The translations under genes and the position numbers were made by a program. A stretch of DNA of 64,000 nt from an uncultured Shewanella sp. (GTDB taxonomy: Bacteria; Pseudomonadota; Gammaproteobacteria; Enterobacterales; Shewanellaceae), in assembly GCF_947501225.1 (NCBI RefSeq), contig NZ_CANMUW010000002.1:389757-453756 (forward strand), in the 5' to 3' direction. This document shows positions 1 through 10,413 of the stretch, in pieces (the stretch's first letter is position 1; the number at the start of each line of letters is the position of its first letter). The notes under the pieces are model-generated. The model saw nothing but the letters and a program-made list of their open reading frames with translations, had not been told where the DNA came from and made no database searches.

Positions 1-1948
1 CAGTATCTTCGTTATAATCGTTAAATGCATCATCAAGATCGAAGGACTCACCGGTAACATCTTTGCCGGTCAAGAACTCACTCATCTCACTGGCATCGAA
101 ACGACCATTACCATTGAGATCCGGGAAGGTCTCCTCACCGATCGCCGTCGCCGTTATCGTCGCCCGGCCACCATATTTCTGCCCATAGAAGTTACCGTAG
201 ACGCGGGTTTGCGCATCGTTGGTAATATCACAAACAGCCGAGTCACTCTCATTCACTTTCAGCACATAGCAGGCTAACTCAGCGGTTGGGTTACGGATCT
301 GAACTCCTCGCTCATCGAACAGTGACTGTCCCTCGGGTCTTGCCAACTGACTGGTCCAGGTAACACTGCAGGCACCGTTCTGAGTTTGACATGCATCCTC
401 AATTGCCCCGCCCTCGGTTGTAAAAGAAACCGTCGTTCCATCGGGCACCGGGTTGTTGAAGGCATCGGCCATTCGTGCGGTGACTTCTACTGTTGTCCCG
501 TCAATATCCCAACCCTCGGCATTGAGCACTACGGCAGAGAGTGAGAAGCTATCCTGATCCGGAATACCGGTTGAGATGATCAGCTGCTTAGACTGACTGG
601 AAATAACCGGGTTAGAGTTATCGTCCACGGTAGCCGTCACTCTGACAGAGGTCGCCACAGTACCCGTTGTCACGACCGTTTGAACTATACCTTCATTATT
701 GGTCGTCGCAGAAACCGGGCTGATATCTACACCACCTACGTTAGTATTGAGTTCAAACAGTACATTCTGATTACTGACCGGATTACTGTTCTTATCGAGC
801 ACCTGAAACTTAACCGTTGAGGACTCGACGCCTCCGGTTCCTAAGATACCGATATTTTCCGGTTCGGCCGAGACAAAGATAATACTGCCCACATCGGCCT
901 GAAGCACGTTGATGATACCGACAGCCGATAGGCTGATGCCACCGGCATTGGCGGTGACATTTATCTGATCCTCACCTACACACCCTTGCGCCAGATAGGT
1001 CGAAGTGGCAATACCATTACTTGAAGATACCGGCGAGCTTATCTCAGCCTGTGCCGGATTTTTAGTGGCACAAGTTGATGAGAAGTTTACATCGACAGGC
1101 TGGGTAAAGGGCGTGCCCTGATCGTCCTGAATAAGGACTGAGATGGTTGCCGTGCCACCGGCAGACAAATTAGCGGTGCTAACCTCGGCGACCCCCTCTT
1201 CGAAGGGGCTGCCGCTTCCCATCACAACGTTGGTTGCGCCAACCACGACAATCGTTTTACCAACCTCATTTGTCGACAAACTTGCAGTGACTTCACCTGC
1301 GCCCAGGGAGCTTCCCGCATAGATATCGACGGTAGCCTTACCATCAGAATCGGTTACCGCACTTTTAATGGGAAGATCGCCGATAGGGCTGTCAAACGTT
1401 ACGATTACCGGTTTATTTATCCCGGTTACCGTAGCCGTTAATTTACCAGGCGATAATGTACTAATCGTTTGAATTGGGTTGCCGGCACCATCTGTCAACA
1501 CCAAAGAGACTTGAGCACCACCTCCGGCTTCACCGCCATCACCTACCATAGTGACATTCAAAGAGGCTGACTCTCCGGAGGAGATAGTAGCAGTAACTGT
1601 TGCTCCGGTATTTATCTCCGCTGTATTGAGTTGAATGGTCGCGACACCATCTGAATTGGTCGCAACTTCACCGGTACCGGGAGCGAAAGTTCCGTAGCTT
1701 TCATTATTTAAGGTAAAGGAAACTAAGGTACTGACCGGAGCCCCGCTGGAAGTTTTCACCGTTGCGGTAATCGTTGCGGGCTCTGCAACGGATACTTGGG
1801 TGTTATCGACTGCTAACTCAACCGTAATGGCCGCCGGAGGTGTCGTTCCTCCACCACTACCGTCATCAACAATATCCCCTCCGCCACTACAGGCTACGAG
1901 AAAAAACGACCAGATAAATGCGACAAAAACTTGATAAGCTGACTTCAT
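1..1948 (-). CDS. Ig-like-repeat surface lipoprotein (partial, C-terminus beyond window)
   Basis: An open frame of 649 codons begins at the ATG at 1948 and runs off the left edge without a stop. The N-terminus is a lipoprotein signal peptide with lipobox LVAC (lipidated Cys20), then a Gly/Ser/Asp linker. The rest is repeated beta-rich segments of about 100 residues with the TVTAT, DSDGKATV and NNEGIVQTVV style of bacterial Ig-like (Big_1/invasin) domains. Residues 610-621 (DLNGNGRFDASE) form an EF-hand/dockerin-like calcium loop. By family it is an outer-membrane-anchored, surface-exposed, adhesin-like protein; ligand and exact role cannot be read. It is divergent from the symporter gene at 2165. 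Confidence 0.8.
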   Translation of the reverse strand, partial: MKSAYQVFVAFIWSFFLVACSGGGDIVDDGSGGGTTPPAAITVELAVDNTQVSVAEPATITATVKTSSGAPVSTLVSFTLNNESYGTFAPGTGEVATNSDGVATIQLNTAEINTGATVTATISSGESASLNVTMVGDGGEAGGGAQVSLVLTDGAGNPIQTISTLSPGKLTATVTGINKPVIVTFDSPIGDLPIKSAVTDSDGKATVDIYAGSSLGAGEVTASLSTNEVGKTIVVVGATNVVMGSGSPFEEGVAEVSTANLSAGGTATISVLIQDDQGTPFTQPVDVNFSSTCATKNPAQAEISSPVSSSNGIATSTYLAQGCVGEDQINVTANAGGISLSAVGIINVLQADVGSIIFVSAEPENIGILGTGGVESSTVKFQVLDKNSNPVSNQNVLFELNTNVGGVDISPVSATTNNEGIVQTVVTTGTVATSVRVTATVDDNSNPVISSQSKQLIISTGIPDQDSFSLSAVVLNAEGWDIDGTTVEVTARMADAFNNPVPDGTTVSFTTEGGAIEDACQTQNGACSVTWTSQLARPEGQSLFDERGVQIRNPTAELACYVLKVNESDSAVCDITNDAQTRVYGNFYGQKYGGRATITATAIGEETFPDLNGNGRFDASEMSEFLTGKDVTGESFDLDDAFNDYNEDT

Positions 1949-2164
1949 GCCAGACTCCCTGTTACTCAGAATGTAATTTTAAGCAAAGCGCTTATTACTT
2001 ATAGCCCAACATTACATAATTTTCCCGCTACTTTTCCATAACTATCTTATTTTATTTCGTTAAAAGAGCGAAAAACTTTAACTATCTGCCCATTTCATCG
2101 CCAGAACTTTCTTGCTAGGCTTATTGTGCAAATTGAAAAGCATAAAAATTATACAGGAAGCACT

Positions 2165-3475
2165 ATGGCTTTAACTAAAGCAAGAAAGCTCGGCTTAACG
2201 GGCAAAATTCTTATCGGTATGGGAGCCGGTATACTCTTCGGATTACTTCTTAGAAATCTTTTTCCCGAGAGCACTTTCATCGAAAACTATGTCACCGAGG
2301 GATTCTTAAACGTTATCGGGACAATTTTTGTATCAGGCCTGAAGATGATTGTCGTACCTCTGGTTTTCATCTCTCTCGTCTGCGGAACCTGCTCCTTAAG
2401 CGATCCGTCCAAGTTGGGGCGTCTGGGTGGCAAGACTATCGCCTTCTACCTTTTCACCACCGCCATAGCCCTCTCGGTGGCTATCTCAGTTGCCATACTT
2501 ATTCATCCCGGCAGCGCTTCCCTGGTCAGCGATGGCTTAGTGTTTAACGCAAAGGAGGCCCCAAGTCTGTCTCAGGTACTGATCAACATAGTGCCGACAA
2601 ACCCACTACAGGCTATGAGTGAAGGCAATATGCTGCAGATCATCCTGTTTGCGGTGATCTTCGGTTTCGCTATCTCTCATATCGGTGAACGGGGAAGACG
2701 GGTCGCGGCGCTGTTCAATGACCTTAATGAGGTTATCATGCGCGTGGTGACGCTCATCATGCAGCTTGCGCCTTATGGTGTCTTCGCGCTGATGGCCAAG
2801 CTCGCCCTGACTCTGGGTATAGAGACATTCGGCAGTGTAGTTAAGTATTTCTTTGTGGTGCTGACTGTGTTACTACTGCATGCATTTGTGGTCTACCCCT
2901 CTCTGCTGAAGCTTCTAGCCGGACTCAACCCTTTCACCTTCATCCGCAAGATGAGAGACGTTCAGCTGTTTGCCTTCAGTACCGCCAGCTCAAACGCAAC
3001 ACTGCCGGTAACCATAGAAACGGCCGAGCACAGACTTGGGGTCGATAACAAGGTCGCCTCATTCACTCTGCCGCTGGGAGCAACCATCAACATGGATGGC
3101 ACCGCGATTATGCAGGGCGTAGCGACCGTGTTTATCGCTCAGGTCTATGGCATAGACCTGACTATCACTGATTACGCCATGGTGGTTATCACAGCGACTC
3201 TGGCGTCTATCGGTACGGCCGGTGTACCGGGTGTAGGACTCATCATGCTAGCCATGGTACTCAATCAGGTTGGACTCCCGGTAGAGGGGATCGCATTGAT
3301 CATAGGTGTGGACAGGCTACTCGATATGGTGCGCACGGCAGTCAATGTTACCGGTGATACGGTGGCGACTGTGGTCATTGCCAAGTCAGAAAAGGAGTTC
3401 AATGAGGTGACGTTCAATGACAGCCAGGCGGGTAAGGCCGCCAGCAGCTTCAACGATCAACTTAATGCTAAATAA
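2165..3475 (+). CDS. dicarboxylate/amino acid:cation symporter (DAACS family)
   Basis: 436-residue inner-membrane secondary transporter of the glutamate/aspartate/dicarboxylate family. Family marks are the serine-rich re-entrant hairpin (STASSNATLP) and the NMDGT motif of TM7, with many hydrophobic segments. By family it imports an acidic amino acid or C4-dicarboxylate with Na+ or H+; the substrate cannot be decided here. The ATG at 2165 is chosen because an AGGAAG ribosome site lies 4 nt upstream; an in-frame GTG at 2126 has none. It is monocistronic, ends at a bidirectional terminator and is divergent from the Ig-like lipoprotein. A second, distinct DAACS member (sstT) lies at 53342. Confidence 0.9.
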   Translation: MALTKARKLGLTGKILIGMGAGILFGLLLRNLFPESTFIENYVTEGFLNVIGTIFVSGLKMIVVPLVFISLVCGTCSLSDPSKLGRLGGKTIAFYLFTTAIALSVAISVAILIHPGSASLVSDGLVFNAKEAPSLSQVLINIVPTNPLQAMSEGNMLQIILFAVIFGFAISHIGERGRRVAALFNDLNEVIMRVVTLIMQLAPYGVFALMAKLALTLGIETFGSVVKYFFVVLTVLLLHAFVVYPSLLKLLAGLNPFTFIRKMRDVQLFAFSTASSNATLPVTIETAEHRLGVDNKVASFTLPLGATINMDGTAIMQGVATVFIAQVYGIDLTITDYAMVVITATLASIGTAGVPGVGLIMLAMVLNQVGLPVEGIALIIGVDRLLDMVRTAVNVTGDTVATVVIAKSEKEFNEVTFNDSQAGKAASSFNDQLNAK

Positions 3476-3513
3476 TGGCAATCTGTATAATATTGATGGT
3501 CAAAAAAGTCGGT

Positions 3514-3537
3514 AGCTGATACGAGGTCGTATCAGCT
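3514..3537. repeat. 24-bp near-perfect palindrome downstream of the symporter
   Basis: Two 11-base arms (AGCTGATACGA and its complement) are separated by only GG. It lies just after the symporter stop and before the terminator hairpin at 3552. It could be part of a compound terminator, an mRNA-stabilising hairpin or a protein-binding site; there is no T-run directly after it. Confidence 0.6.
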
Positions 3538-3544
3538 AAGCATA

Positions 3545-3576
3545 AAAAATAGCGTCCAAACGGACGCCATTTTTGT
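3545..3576. terminator. bidirectional terminator between symporter gene and gsk
   Basis: Stem GCGTCC/GGACGC (3552-3557 with 3562-3567) with an AAAC loop, flanked by an A-run on the left and a T-run on the right, so it can end both converging transcripts. Confidence 0.85.
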
Positions 3577-3637
3577 TCTTTACTACATACAATTTTTTAC
3601 TGCAAAACATATTTAAACTGAGTCAGAGACTTCAAGC

Positions 3638-4942
3638 TTATCTTTCCCAGTATGCCTCTTCCAGACTGTCTTCACGCTCAGGCAGGCCGCGAGAGAGACG
3701 TGGACTATGCTGAGCCAGCACTTCATAGGCGACACGGTTAGCATATTTACACACCTGAGAAAACGATGAATAACACAGACCATCACGCTTATGTTTACTC
3801 GAGCCCGGAACGTTTGCCTTATGGAAGGTGTTAGATGCCAGATCATGCAGTAACGCCGCCAGCGCACCATCTCCGGCACCATTGGTATTACGGATCTTCT
3901 CCGGACCGCCCATATATGGAGAGATATGGGCGTAGACTTTAATCGGTGTATCACAGGCTGACTTTAACTTAGGACGAGAAAACTCGTAACGGTTAAACTC
4001 CGGGATCATCCCGGGCAGAAGCGTATGACTGGTTTCTCTCTTCTCCGAGTCCTCAGTGTAACCCGCCATATAGAGTCCGAGAGGGCCGGCCGTTGTCAGC
4101 ACCAGATCACACAGTTCAAGCGCGGCTTCGCTGGCCAATAAAGGATCCTTCAATCCGGTAAGCGCTTCCCCTTCATCTTCGTTCATCGCCAAAATGGTGA
4201 CATTGTCTTTGATAAATCTCTTCCACCAGCTTGGGTCTTCCTCAATCAAAAAACGAGTTCCCAATGTCAATACAACCGGTACTTCCGCCTCTTTGGCATA
4301 CTCTATCGCCTTAAGCGCAGCATCGGTAATTTGATCGCCATCGCTGGCTCTCATCAGATATGCAGTCAAGATCAAAGCCGAAGCTCCCTGCACTATCTCT
4401 TTATCGATATACTCGGGTGTCAGCTTATCCATGGAACCTTTGCTAATAGCGAAGGTTCGCTCGCCACATTCAGAGATAAGCGTGAAACAGCGCCCTATCG
4501 GACCCGCCACCGGCTGTAGGTAGTTTAGATCGACTTTAGAAGAGGTATTACAAAGGTAGCGATAAGCATAGCTGCCCACCTCGATGTTATTGCTCATCAC
4601 TCCAAAGAGTACCGACCTGTCATCGGCAAGAATAGAGTAGTTGTGTACAGTATTGCCTATGGTACCGCCGGCAAACTCATCACTGACTAACTGGTTAGAT
4701 TTGAGCTCGGAATAAAGAGCATGCGCCTTTTCATCATCAATAAGTGTAGAGTTACCTTTCGGCAGTTCATACCGCTCGAGCAGCTCGTCACCAACTTTGG
4801 CCTCAATATCCACCAGAGTCTGATCGATACCCGTAATATAAGTAGGAAAACGCTGAGGCTGCTGCGTCATTTGCGCCAAAAGTGGGTCACGATTTTTTAC
4901 GGGGAAATAGTGCTTGGACTTTCGCTGACCTGGAAACTTCAT
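3638..4942 (-). CDS. gsk: inosine-guanosine kinase
   Basis: 434-residue PfkB-family nucleoside kinase of the purine salvage pathway; it phosphorylates inosine and guanosine to IMP and GMP with ATP. The PfkB signature NGAGD, with the catalytic Asp, is at residues 354-358. Length and the N-terminus (MKFPGQRKSKHYFP) fit E. coli Gsk, which is also near hemH and adk. The ATG is at 4942. Its transcript ends at the hairpin shared with the upstream symporter. A long inverted repeat lies in the gap between it and hemH. Confidence 0.95.
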   Translation of the reverse strand: MKFPGQRKSKHYFPVKNRDPLLAQMTQQPQRFPTYITGIDQTLVDIEAKVGDELLERYELPKGNSTLIDDEKAHALYSELKSNQLVSDEFAGGTIGNTVHNYSILADDRSVLFGVMSNNIEVGSYAYRYLCNTSSKVDLNYLQPVAGPIGRCFTLISECGERTFAISKGSMDKLTPEYIDKEIVQGASALILTAYLMRASDGDQITDAALKAIEYAKEAEVPVVLTLGTRFLIEEDPSWWKRFIKDNVTILAMNEDEGEALTGLKDPLLASEAALELCDLVLTTAGPLGLYMAGYTEDSEKRETSHTLLPGMIPEFNRYEFSRPKLKSACDTPIKVYAHISPYMGGPEKIRNTNGAGDGALAALLHDLASNTFHKANVPGSSKHKRDGLCYSSFSQVCKYANRVAYEVLAQHSPRLSRGLPEREDSLEEAYWER

Positions 4943-4990
4943 TTTATGATCTCGTTAATTGGCAACAATGGATATTGGCGAATGTGAGCC

Positions 4991-5049
4991 TTGCCTTAAG
5001 AGGCAACACAACCACTATATTGGCCCACAGAGTGCTGAGGGCCAATATA
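4991..5049. repeat. two inverted repeats between gsk and hemH
   Basis: A 6-bp stem TTGCCT/AGGCAA (4991-5006) is followed by a perfect 11-bp stem TATATTGGCCC (5016-5026) with its complement at 5039-5049 around a 12-nt loop. The second could terminate hemH transcription, but no strong T-run follows on the minus strand. An operator or RNA-processing role is equally possible. Confidence 0.5.
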
Positions 5050-5128
5050 AATGGCGGCAGATCCTAACATACACAGTGAATTTCACCAGTAATCAGGTCA
5101 AGTTTTTTGCATCAAACTTAATTTAACC

Positions 5129-6136
5129 TTAAACCCATTGTGATGATTGTTCACTAATGAGTTTAGTTAACAGTTCAATATGAAGATCATTATCATTGAG
5201 ACAGGGGATAAAGCGATAACTTTCTCCGCCTGATTCAATAAAGCTCTCCTTGCCACCGATAGAGATCTCTTCCAGCGTCTCCAGGCAATCGGCCGCGAAT
5301 GCCGGACACATAATATCCACCGATTTAACGCCCTCTTTCGGAAGCGATTCCAGTAATTTATCAGTATAAGGCGTTAACCACTCCTCTTTACCAAACTGTG
5401 ACTGAAAACATAATCGCCACTGTTTCTCCTCTAAACCGAGCGCCTGTGCGAGTAGCTGTGCAGTTTGCTGGCACTGCTCCTGGTAGGGGTCTCCCTCGGT
5501 AACATACCGCACCGGAACACCATGAAAAGACATTAAGAGAACATCGGCCTGACCATGCTGTTGCCAGTGAGACCTGACCGAAGCCGCCAGAGCCTGGATA
5601 TAATCCGGGTGCTGATAATACTCCTTATTAAAGCGGAAATCAGGGATATCTCTCCACCCCTTAAACTCCTGAGCAATAGCGTCAAAAACCGGTGCAACCG
5701 TAGAGCAGGAGTATTGCGGGTAGAGCGGAAGAATAACAATTCGCTTCACTCCCTGTTGTTTCAGCTTATCTAAACCACTCGCCAGAGAGGGGTTGCCATA
5801 ACTCATTCCTAATTCAACCGGAATAGGGTTGCCAAATTGCTTCTGCAACTTGTTGGCTAGCTTATCCCGCTGACGTTGACTTATCACCATTAGAGGCGAG
5901 CCCTCATCAGACCATATGGCTTGATATAGCTTTGCTACTTTAGCGGGTCGGGTATTAAGGATAATTCCATTTAAAATCGGCTTCCAAATCAAGGGGTTCA
6001 GATCGACAACCCTGGGATCACTTAAAAACTGCTTTAGGAAACGTTTTACATCACTCGCACTCGGTGAATCGGGGGTCCCCAAATTAACCAGAAGCACACC
6101 AAATGCCGGGGGGGTCTCGCTCATCATTGCATTCAT
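5129..6136 (-). CDS. hemH: ferrochelatase
   Basis: 335-residue ferrochelatase, the last step of protoheme synthesis, inserting Fe2+ into protoporphyrin IX at the membrane surface. The N-terminus GVLLVNLGTPDSP, the metal-site histidine in MSFHGVP and the acidic CLETLEEI segment are family hallmarks. The order gsk-hemH-adk matches enteric bacteria. The start is uncertain: ATGs at 6136, 6127 and 6124 are in frame and none has a strong ribosome site; MSETPPAFG at 6124 would fit the usual length. Confidence 0.95.
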   Translation of the reverse strand: MNAMMSETPPAFGVLLVNLGTPDSPSASDVKRFLKQFLSDPRVVDLNPLIWKPILNGIILNTRPAKVAKLYQAIWSDEGSPLMVISQRQRDKLANKLQKQFGNPIPVELGMSYGNPSLASGLDKLKQQGVKRIVILPLYPQYSCSTVAPVFDAIAQEFKGWRDIPDFRFNKEYYQHPDYIQALAASVRSHWQQHGQADVLLMSFHGVPVRYVTEGDPYQEQCQQTAQLLAQALGLEEKQWRLCFQSQFGKEEWLTPYTDKLLESLPKEGVKSVDIMCPAFAADCLETLEEISIGGKESFIESGGESYRFIPCLNDNDLHIELLTKLISEQSSQWV

Positions 6137-6477
6137 TAAAAAATACCAATTGTACTAAATCGTTAATTGTCCTACCGGTCGAAACCACCAATAGCAGCGA
6201 AAATTATGTTCAGAATTGTGCCTGCAGGAGCACAGAGGACAGGCAGGACGCAGACCAATTATGATAACAATCTATAATCACAATTATGTCTTTGTCAGTA
6301 ATGCGTTACTCTTAAGTTTCTGGCCTTGAGAGAGAGTAGCCATACAGATACCTGCCCATCAAACACATCTAGGCTAGCATTCAAAAAACCATAAAAAAAG
6401 CCCACTTAAGTGAGCTTTTTTAAATATGAGAACTAGCTCATTTACCAATGGCTGCCACTCATATGACGTTATTTCGC
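6137..6477. other. intergenic region hemH-adk
   Basis: It holds the adk terminator at its right side and presumably the hemH promoter. No open frame with a ribosome site was seen on either strand. A short TGTGC...GCACA inverted repeat lies near 6216-6236; it has no recognised function. Confidence 0.5.
6390..6422 (-). terminator. adk terminator
   Basis: A hairpin around 6399-6416 (minus strand AGCTCACTTAAGTGGGCT, one mismatch), followed on the minus strand by seven Ts, 60 nt after the adk stop. Confidence 0.8.
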
Positions 6478-7140
<663 letters not shown>

Positions 7141-7322
7141 TCACATAGTTTTTATCATTGGGCGGCGATCTTCGCACAATTGGCCGCCCATTTGAAGGGT
7201 TTTGCATGAGTTTTAGACTGGATTTAGTTAGACTTTAGCCGGATAGACATCAATTTTTAATCAATAAAAATAGTGAACTGGCCATTGTGTCGAACTTTTG
7301 CTCTAAAACCGATACAACTTAC

Positions 7323-8168
7323 TTAATAGAGCAGGCTGTAGAGTTTGCGTCGATATTGATTCGCCAGCGCATTTCCCTGCCCAAGCGCAGTCAAAATTTC
7401 TAAAAACAGCTTCTTTGCCTCGCCGTTTTCTGCTGAGATATCTTTCGACAGTGGAGTGAATAACAGCTCCAACGCTTCATCGTTTCGCTTAGCCTGATGT
7501 AACGCCTTTACCAATTTCATCAATACCGTAATATCTGACGGATCGCTATCGAAAGTTTGCTGTAACAGCCGGATCTCAGGAGTATCGGCCGCATCCAGTG
7601 CTAACGTAAGCTTTGCCTTCAGGCTCTGATAGTAACCATCCTGATCCGCAAGCCCGATACTATCGAGGAGCACTTTAGCGGCGCTGAGGTCGCCGGCCAT
7701 AAGTTGTGCATCTGCATAAACCAGAGCCACTTCAGCATTGGGGGACTCGGCATATGCCTGCTTTAACAATACCAGTGCGGGCTCAAACTCATGTGATGCC
7801 AGATGAGTTTTCGCCTGATTAAGTTGCAACTCCCACTCGGCCGGAAGGTGCTTGTCCAGCATAGTCGCTATCTGTGCCTCCTCCTGAACACCGGCAAAAC
7901 CATCGATTGGCTTTCCTTCACTCAGAATGAGAGTCGTTGGTAGATTTTGAATTTGGAAATAGTTGGCGATCTCCATCTCACTGTCGCAATCGACCTTAGC
8001 CAACACAAAACGACCAGCTTGTTTCTGAGCCATCGAGGTCAACGTCTGACATAAGCCGACACTTTCAGGGCTCTGTTGAGACCAGAAGGACAAGACAACA
8101 ATCTGTTTCATAGAAACATCTACTATCTGTTGAATATTCTCTTTAGTCAGTTCCAAAACGGTTTCCAT
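7323..8168 (-). CDS. cnoX: chaperedoxin CnoX/YbbN-like (thioredoxin domain plus TPR)
   Basis: 281 residues: an N-terminal thioredoxin fold (about 1-110, with LPTTLI containing the cis-proline) and a C-terminal helical TPR-like half (about 115-281). By homology to E. coli CnoX it binds unfolded proteins and hands them to chaperones after oxidative stress. The active site after VLSFWSQQ reads SPES rather than CxxC, and E. coli CnoX also lacks CxxC; the nearest cysteine is displaced (GLCQTL). So no thiol-disulfide oxidoreductase activity is expected. It lies between adk and htpG, a setting that suits a chaperone helper. Confidence 0.85.
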   Translation of the reverse strand: METVLELTKENIQQIVDVSMKQIVVLSFWSQQSPESVGLCQTLTSMAQKQAGRFVLAKVDCDSEMEIANYFQIQNLPTTLILSEGKPIDGFAGVQEEAQIATMLDKHLPAEWELQLNQAKTHLASHEFEPALVLLKQAYAESPNAEVALVYADAQLMAGDLSAAKVLLDSIGLADQDGYYQSLKAKLTLALDAADTPEIRLLQQTFDSDPSDITVLMKLVKALHQAKRNDEALELLFTPLSKDISAENGEAKKLFLEILTALGQGNALANQYRRKLYSLLY

Positions 8169-8210
8169 AATGATCCTTGAAATAAGCCTTAATAACTCAC
8201 GATTTCAGCT

Positions 8211-8264
8211 ATAAAAAAGAGGCAGAACCTTGTCTATACACTCAGGTATCAGACGTCCTGCCTC
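8211..8264 (-). terminator. htpG terminator
   Basis: On the minus strand GAGGCAGGAC pairs with GTTCTGCCTC across a loop of about 27 nt, followed by TTTTTTAT; it lies about 35 nt after the htpG stop. Confidence 0.8.
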
Positions 8265-8298
8265 ATATTACTGTGATTACTCCCCGTCTACGGGAATA

Positions 8299-10215
8299 TT
8301 ACTTAAGTTTAGCCAACAGCATCTCGTTCATCAGCTTAATGAAGGCCGATGGATCAGCTAAGCTACCTTTTTCAGACAACTGAGCCTGTTGCAGCAGAAG
8401 ATCGCTCCACTGGGCGAACATAGCTTCATCCTGCTCATCATTCAGACGAGCCACCAGCGGATGCTCAGGATTGATCTCAAATGTTGGTTTGCTTTCGGGT
8501 ACTGATTGCCCCGCAGCTTCCATTAACTTAATCATCTGAGTAGACATCTCACCTTCACCGGCTACGACACAGGCCGGAGTATCGGTCAGACGGGTCGTGA
8601 CCTTAACAGCAGAGACCTTCTCACCCAGCGAGTCTTTCATACGCTTAACTAAACCTTCAGATTCAGTTTCAAGCTTCTCCTGCGCTTCTTTCTCGCCGGC
8701 ATCTTCCAGATCGCCAAGTTCAAGATCGCCACGAGTCACCGAGTGCATCTGCTTACCGTCAAACTCAGTAAGATGGTTAATTAACCACTCATCGATACGC
8801 TCAGACATCAATATCACTTCGATCCCCTTCTTACGAAGAAGTTCCAGGTGCGGGCTGTTTGCCGCCGCTTCATGACTGTCGGCAACGATATAGTAGATCT
8901 TGCTCTGACCTTCCTTCATACGGCTCACATAATCGGCCAGCGAAACCGTAGGGGCCGCGTCTTGAGTATGAGTCGATGCGAAGCGTAGTAAACCGGCAAT
9001 ACGCTCTTTGTTCACCATATCTTCGGCAGGGCCCTCTTTGAGAACCTGACCAAACTCAGCCCAGAAACTCTGATACTTCTCAGCATCATTCTTAGCCAGT
9101 TTTTCTAACATACCAAGTACGCGCTTAGTCACAGCTGTACGCAGCGCTGTTGTTATCTTGTTGTCCTGCAGGATTTCACGGGATACGTTCAGTGGCAGAT
9201 CGTTAGAGTCGATAAGACCCTGAACGAAACGAAGATAACTAGGCATAAACTGCTCAGCATCGTCCATCACAAAAACACGCTGAACAAATAACTTCAGGCC
9301 GTGTTTACGATCACGGTTCCACAAGTCCCACGGTGCCTTCGAAGGGATATAGAGCAAGCTGGTGTACTCCTGCTTACCTTCGACTCGGTTATGGCTCCAC
9401 AGAAGAGGATCGGTAAAATCATGGGAGATATGCTTGTAAAACTCCTCATACTCCTCCTTAGACACATCACTCTTGTTTCGCGTCCAAAGGGCTGTCGCCT
9501 TATTCATCGCTTTCCATGAACCTTCGGTTGCCGCTACCGCTTCCTGCTCTTCAGAAGCTTCGATTGCAGGCGTCCCCTCCTCCCACATCTCTACCGGTAC
9601 CGAGATATGATCTGAGTACTTAGTGATAATCGAACGTAAACGGTAATCGTCTGCAAACTCTTTCTCTTCTTCGCGCAGATGCAACACAATCTCCGTACCA
9701 CGGTTTTCCTTAACTATGGTATCAACGGTAAAGTCACCTTCACCCGCCGACTCCCACTGCACACCTTCATCTTTGGCATGTCCGGCGGCGCGGCTACGAA
9801 CCGTAACCTTGTCGGCAACAATGAACGAAGAGTAGAAACCGACACCAAACTGACCGATTAACTGAGAATCTTTTGACTCATCACCGGATAAATTTCTAAA
9901 GAAGTCTGCAGTGCCTGACTTTGCGATAGTGCCCAGGTGTTCGATAACACCATCTCGGGTCATACCGATACCATTATCTTCGATCGTCACCGTACCTTTC
10001 TCTTTATCGGTACTGATACGAACTCGTAATTCACCGTCACCTTCATAGAGGGCATCGTTAGTTAATGCTTCATAACGCAGCTTATCGGCCGCATCGGCAG
10101 CGTTAGAGACCAATTCACGCAAGAAAATCTCTTTATTTGAATATAAAGAGTGGATCATCAAGTTCAGGAGTTGCTTGACTTCAGTTTGAAAGCCATGAGT
10201 TTCTTGTTGTGACAT
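8299..10215 (-). CDS. htpG: molecular chaperone HtpG (Hsp90)
   Basis: 638-residue bacterial Hsp90. It has the N-terminal GHKL ATPase ([33 protein letters not shown]), a middle domain with the NVSREILQ segment, and a C-terminal dimerisation domain. It is an ATP-dependent chaperone of the cytosol acting late in folding with DnaK. A very good sigma-32 promoter sits about 50 nt upstream of the ATG, so heat-shock control is visible in the sequence. It is flanked by terminators on both sides and is likely monocistronic. Confidence 0.98.
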   Translation of the reverse strand: MSQQETHGFQTEVKQLLNLMIHSLYSNKEIFLRELVSNAADAADKLRYEALTNDALYEGDGELRVRISTDKEKGTVTIEDNGIGMTRDGVIEHLGTIAKSGTADFFRNLSGDESKDSQLIGQFGVGFYSSFIVADKVTVRSRAAGHAKDEGVQWESAGEGDFTVDTIVKENRGTEIVLHLREEEKEFADDYRLRSIITKYSDHISVPVEMWEEGTPAIEASEEQEAVAATEGSWKAMNKATALWTRNKSDVSKEEYEEFYKHISHDFTDPLLWSHNRVEGKQEYTSLLYIPSKAPWDLWNRDRKHGLKLFVQRVFVMDDAEQFMPSYLRFVQGLIDSNDLPLNVSREILQDNKITTALRTAVTKRVLGMLEKLAKNDAEKYQSFWAEFGQVLKEGPAEDMVNKERIAGLLRFASTHTQDAAPTVSLADYVSRMKEGQSKIYYIVADSHEAAANSPHLELLRKKGIEVILMSERIDEWLINHLTEFDGKQMHSVTRGDLELGDLEDAGEKEAQEKLETESEGLVKRMKDSLGEKVSAVKVTTRLTDTPACVVAGEGEMSTQMIKLMEAAGQSVPESKPTFEINPEHPLVARLNDEQDEAMFAQWSDLLLQQAQLSEKGSLADPSAFIKLMNEMLLAKLK

Positions 10216-10263
10216 GAATTATTCCTTCTGTATTTCACAAAGCGTATTTCTTTATGAAAGTAG

Positions 10264-10291
10264 AGATGGGGCTGGAATTTCGCTTTTCAAG
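10264..10291 (-). promoter_or_regulatory. sigma-32 (heat-shock) promoter of htpG
   Basis: On the minus strand the -35 CTTGAAA (10291-10285) and -10 CCCCATCT (10271-10264) are separated by 13 nt. This is essentially the consensus for RpoH. The predicted start of transcription leaves a leader of about 40 nt before the htpG ATG. Confidence 0.9.
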
Positions 10292-10330
10292 GGAAATATT
10301 TCCGGAAATTCAAAAAACGGCGTAGAGAAA

Positions 10331-10367
10331 AGAAAAAGCCAGTGTCTGTATAATAAACACTGGCTTT
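10331..10367 (-). terminator. recR terminator
   Basis: Perfect 11-bp stem AAAGCCAGTGT (10335-10345) with its complement at 10357-10367, followed on the minus strand by a T-rich run. It separates recR from the htpG heat-shock promoter. Confidence 0.85.
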
Positions 10368-10413
10368 GCAACTCGCGTATCTCAAAAAAATAGGTGGTTT
10401 GGCTCATGCCTGG

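Noticed and set aside
2126-2164. GTG start for the symporter at 2126
   Set aside because: No ribosome site, while the ATG at 2165 follows AGGAAG at proper spacing.
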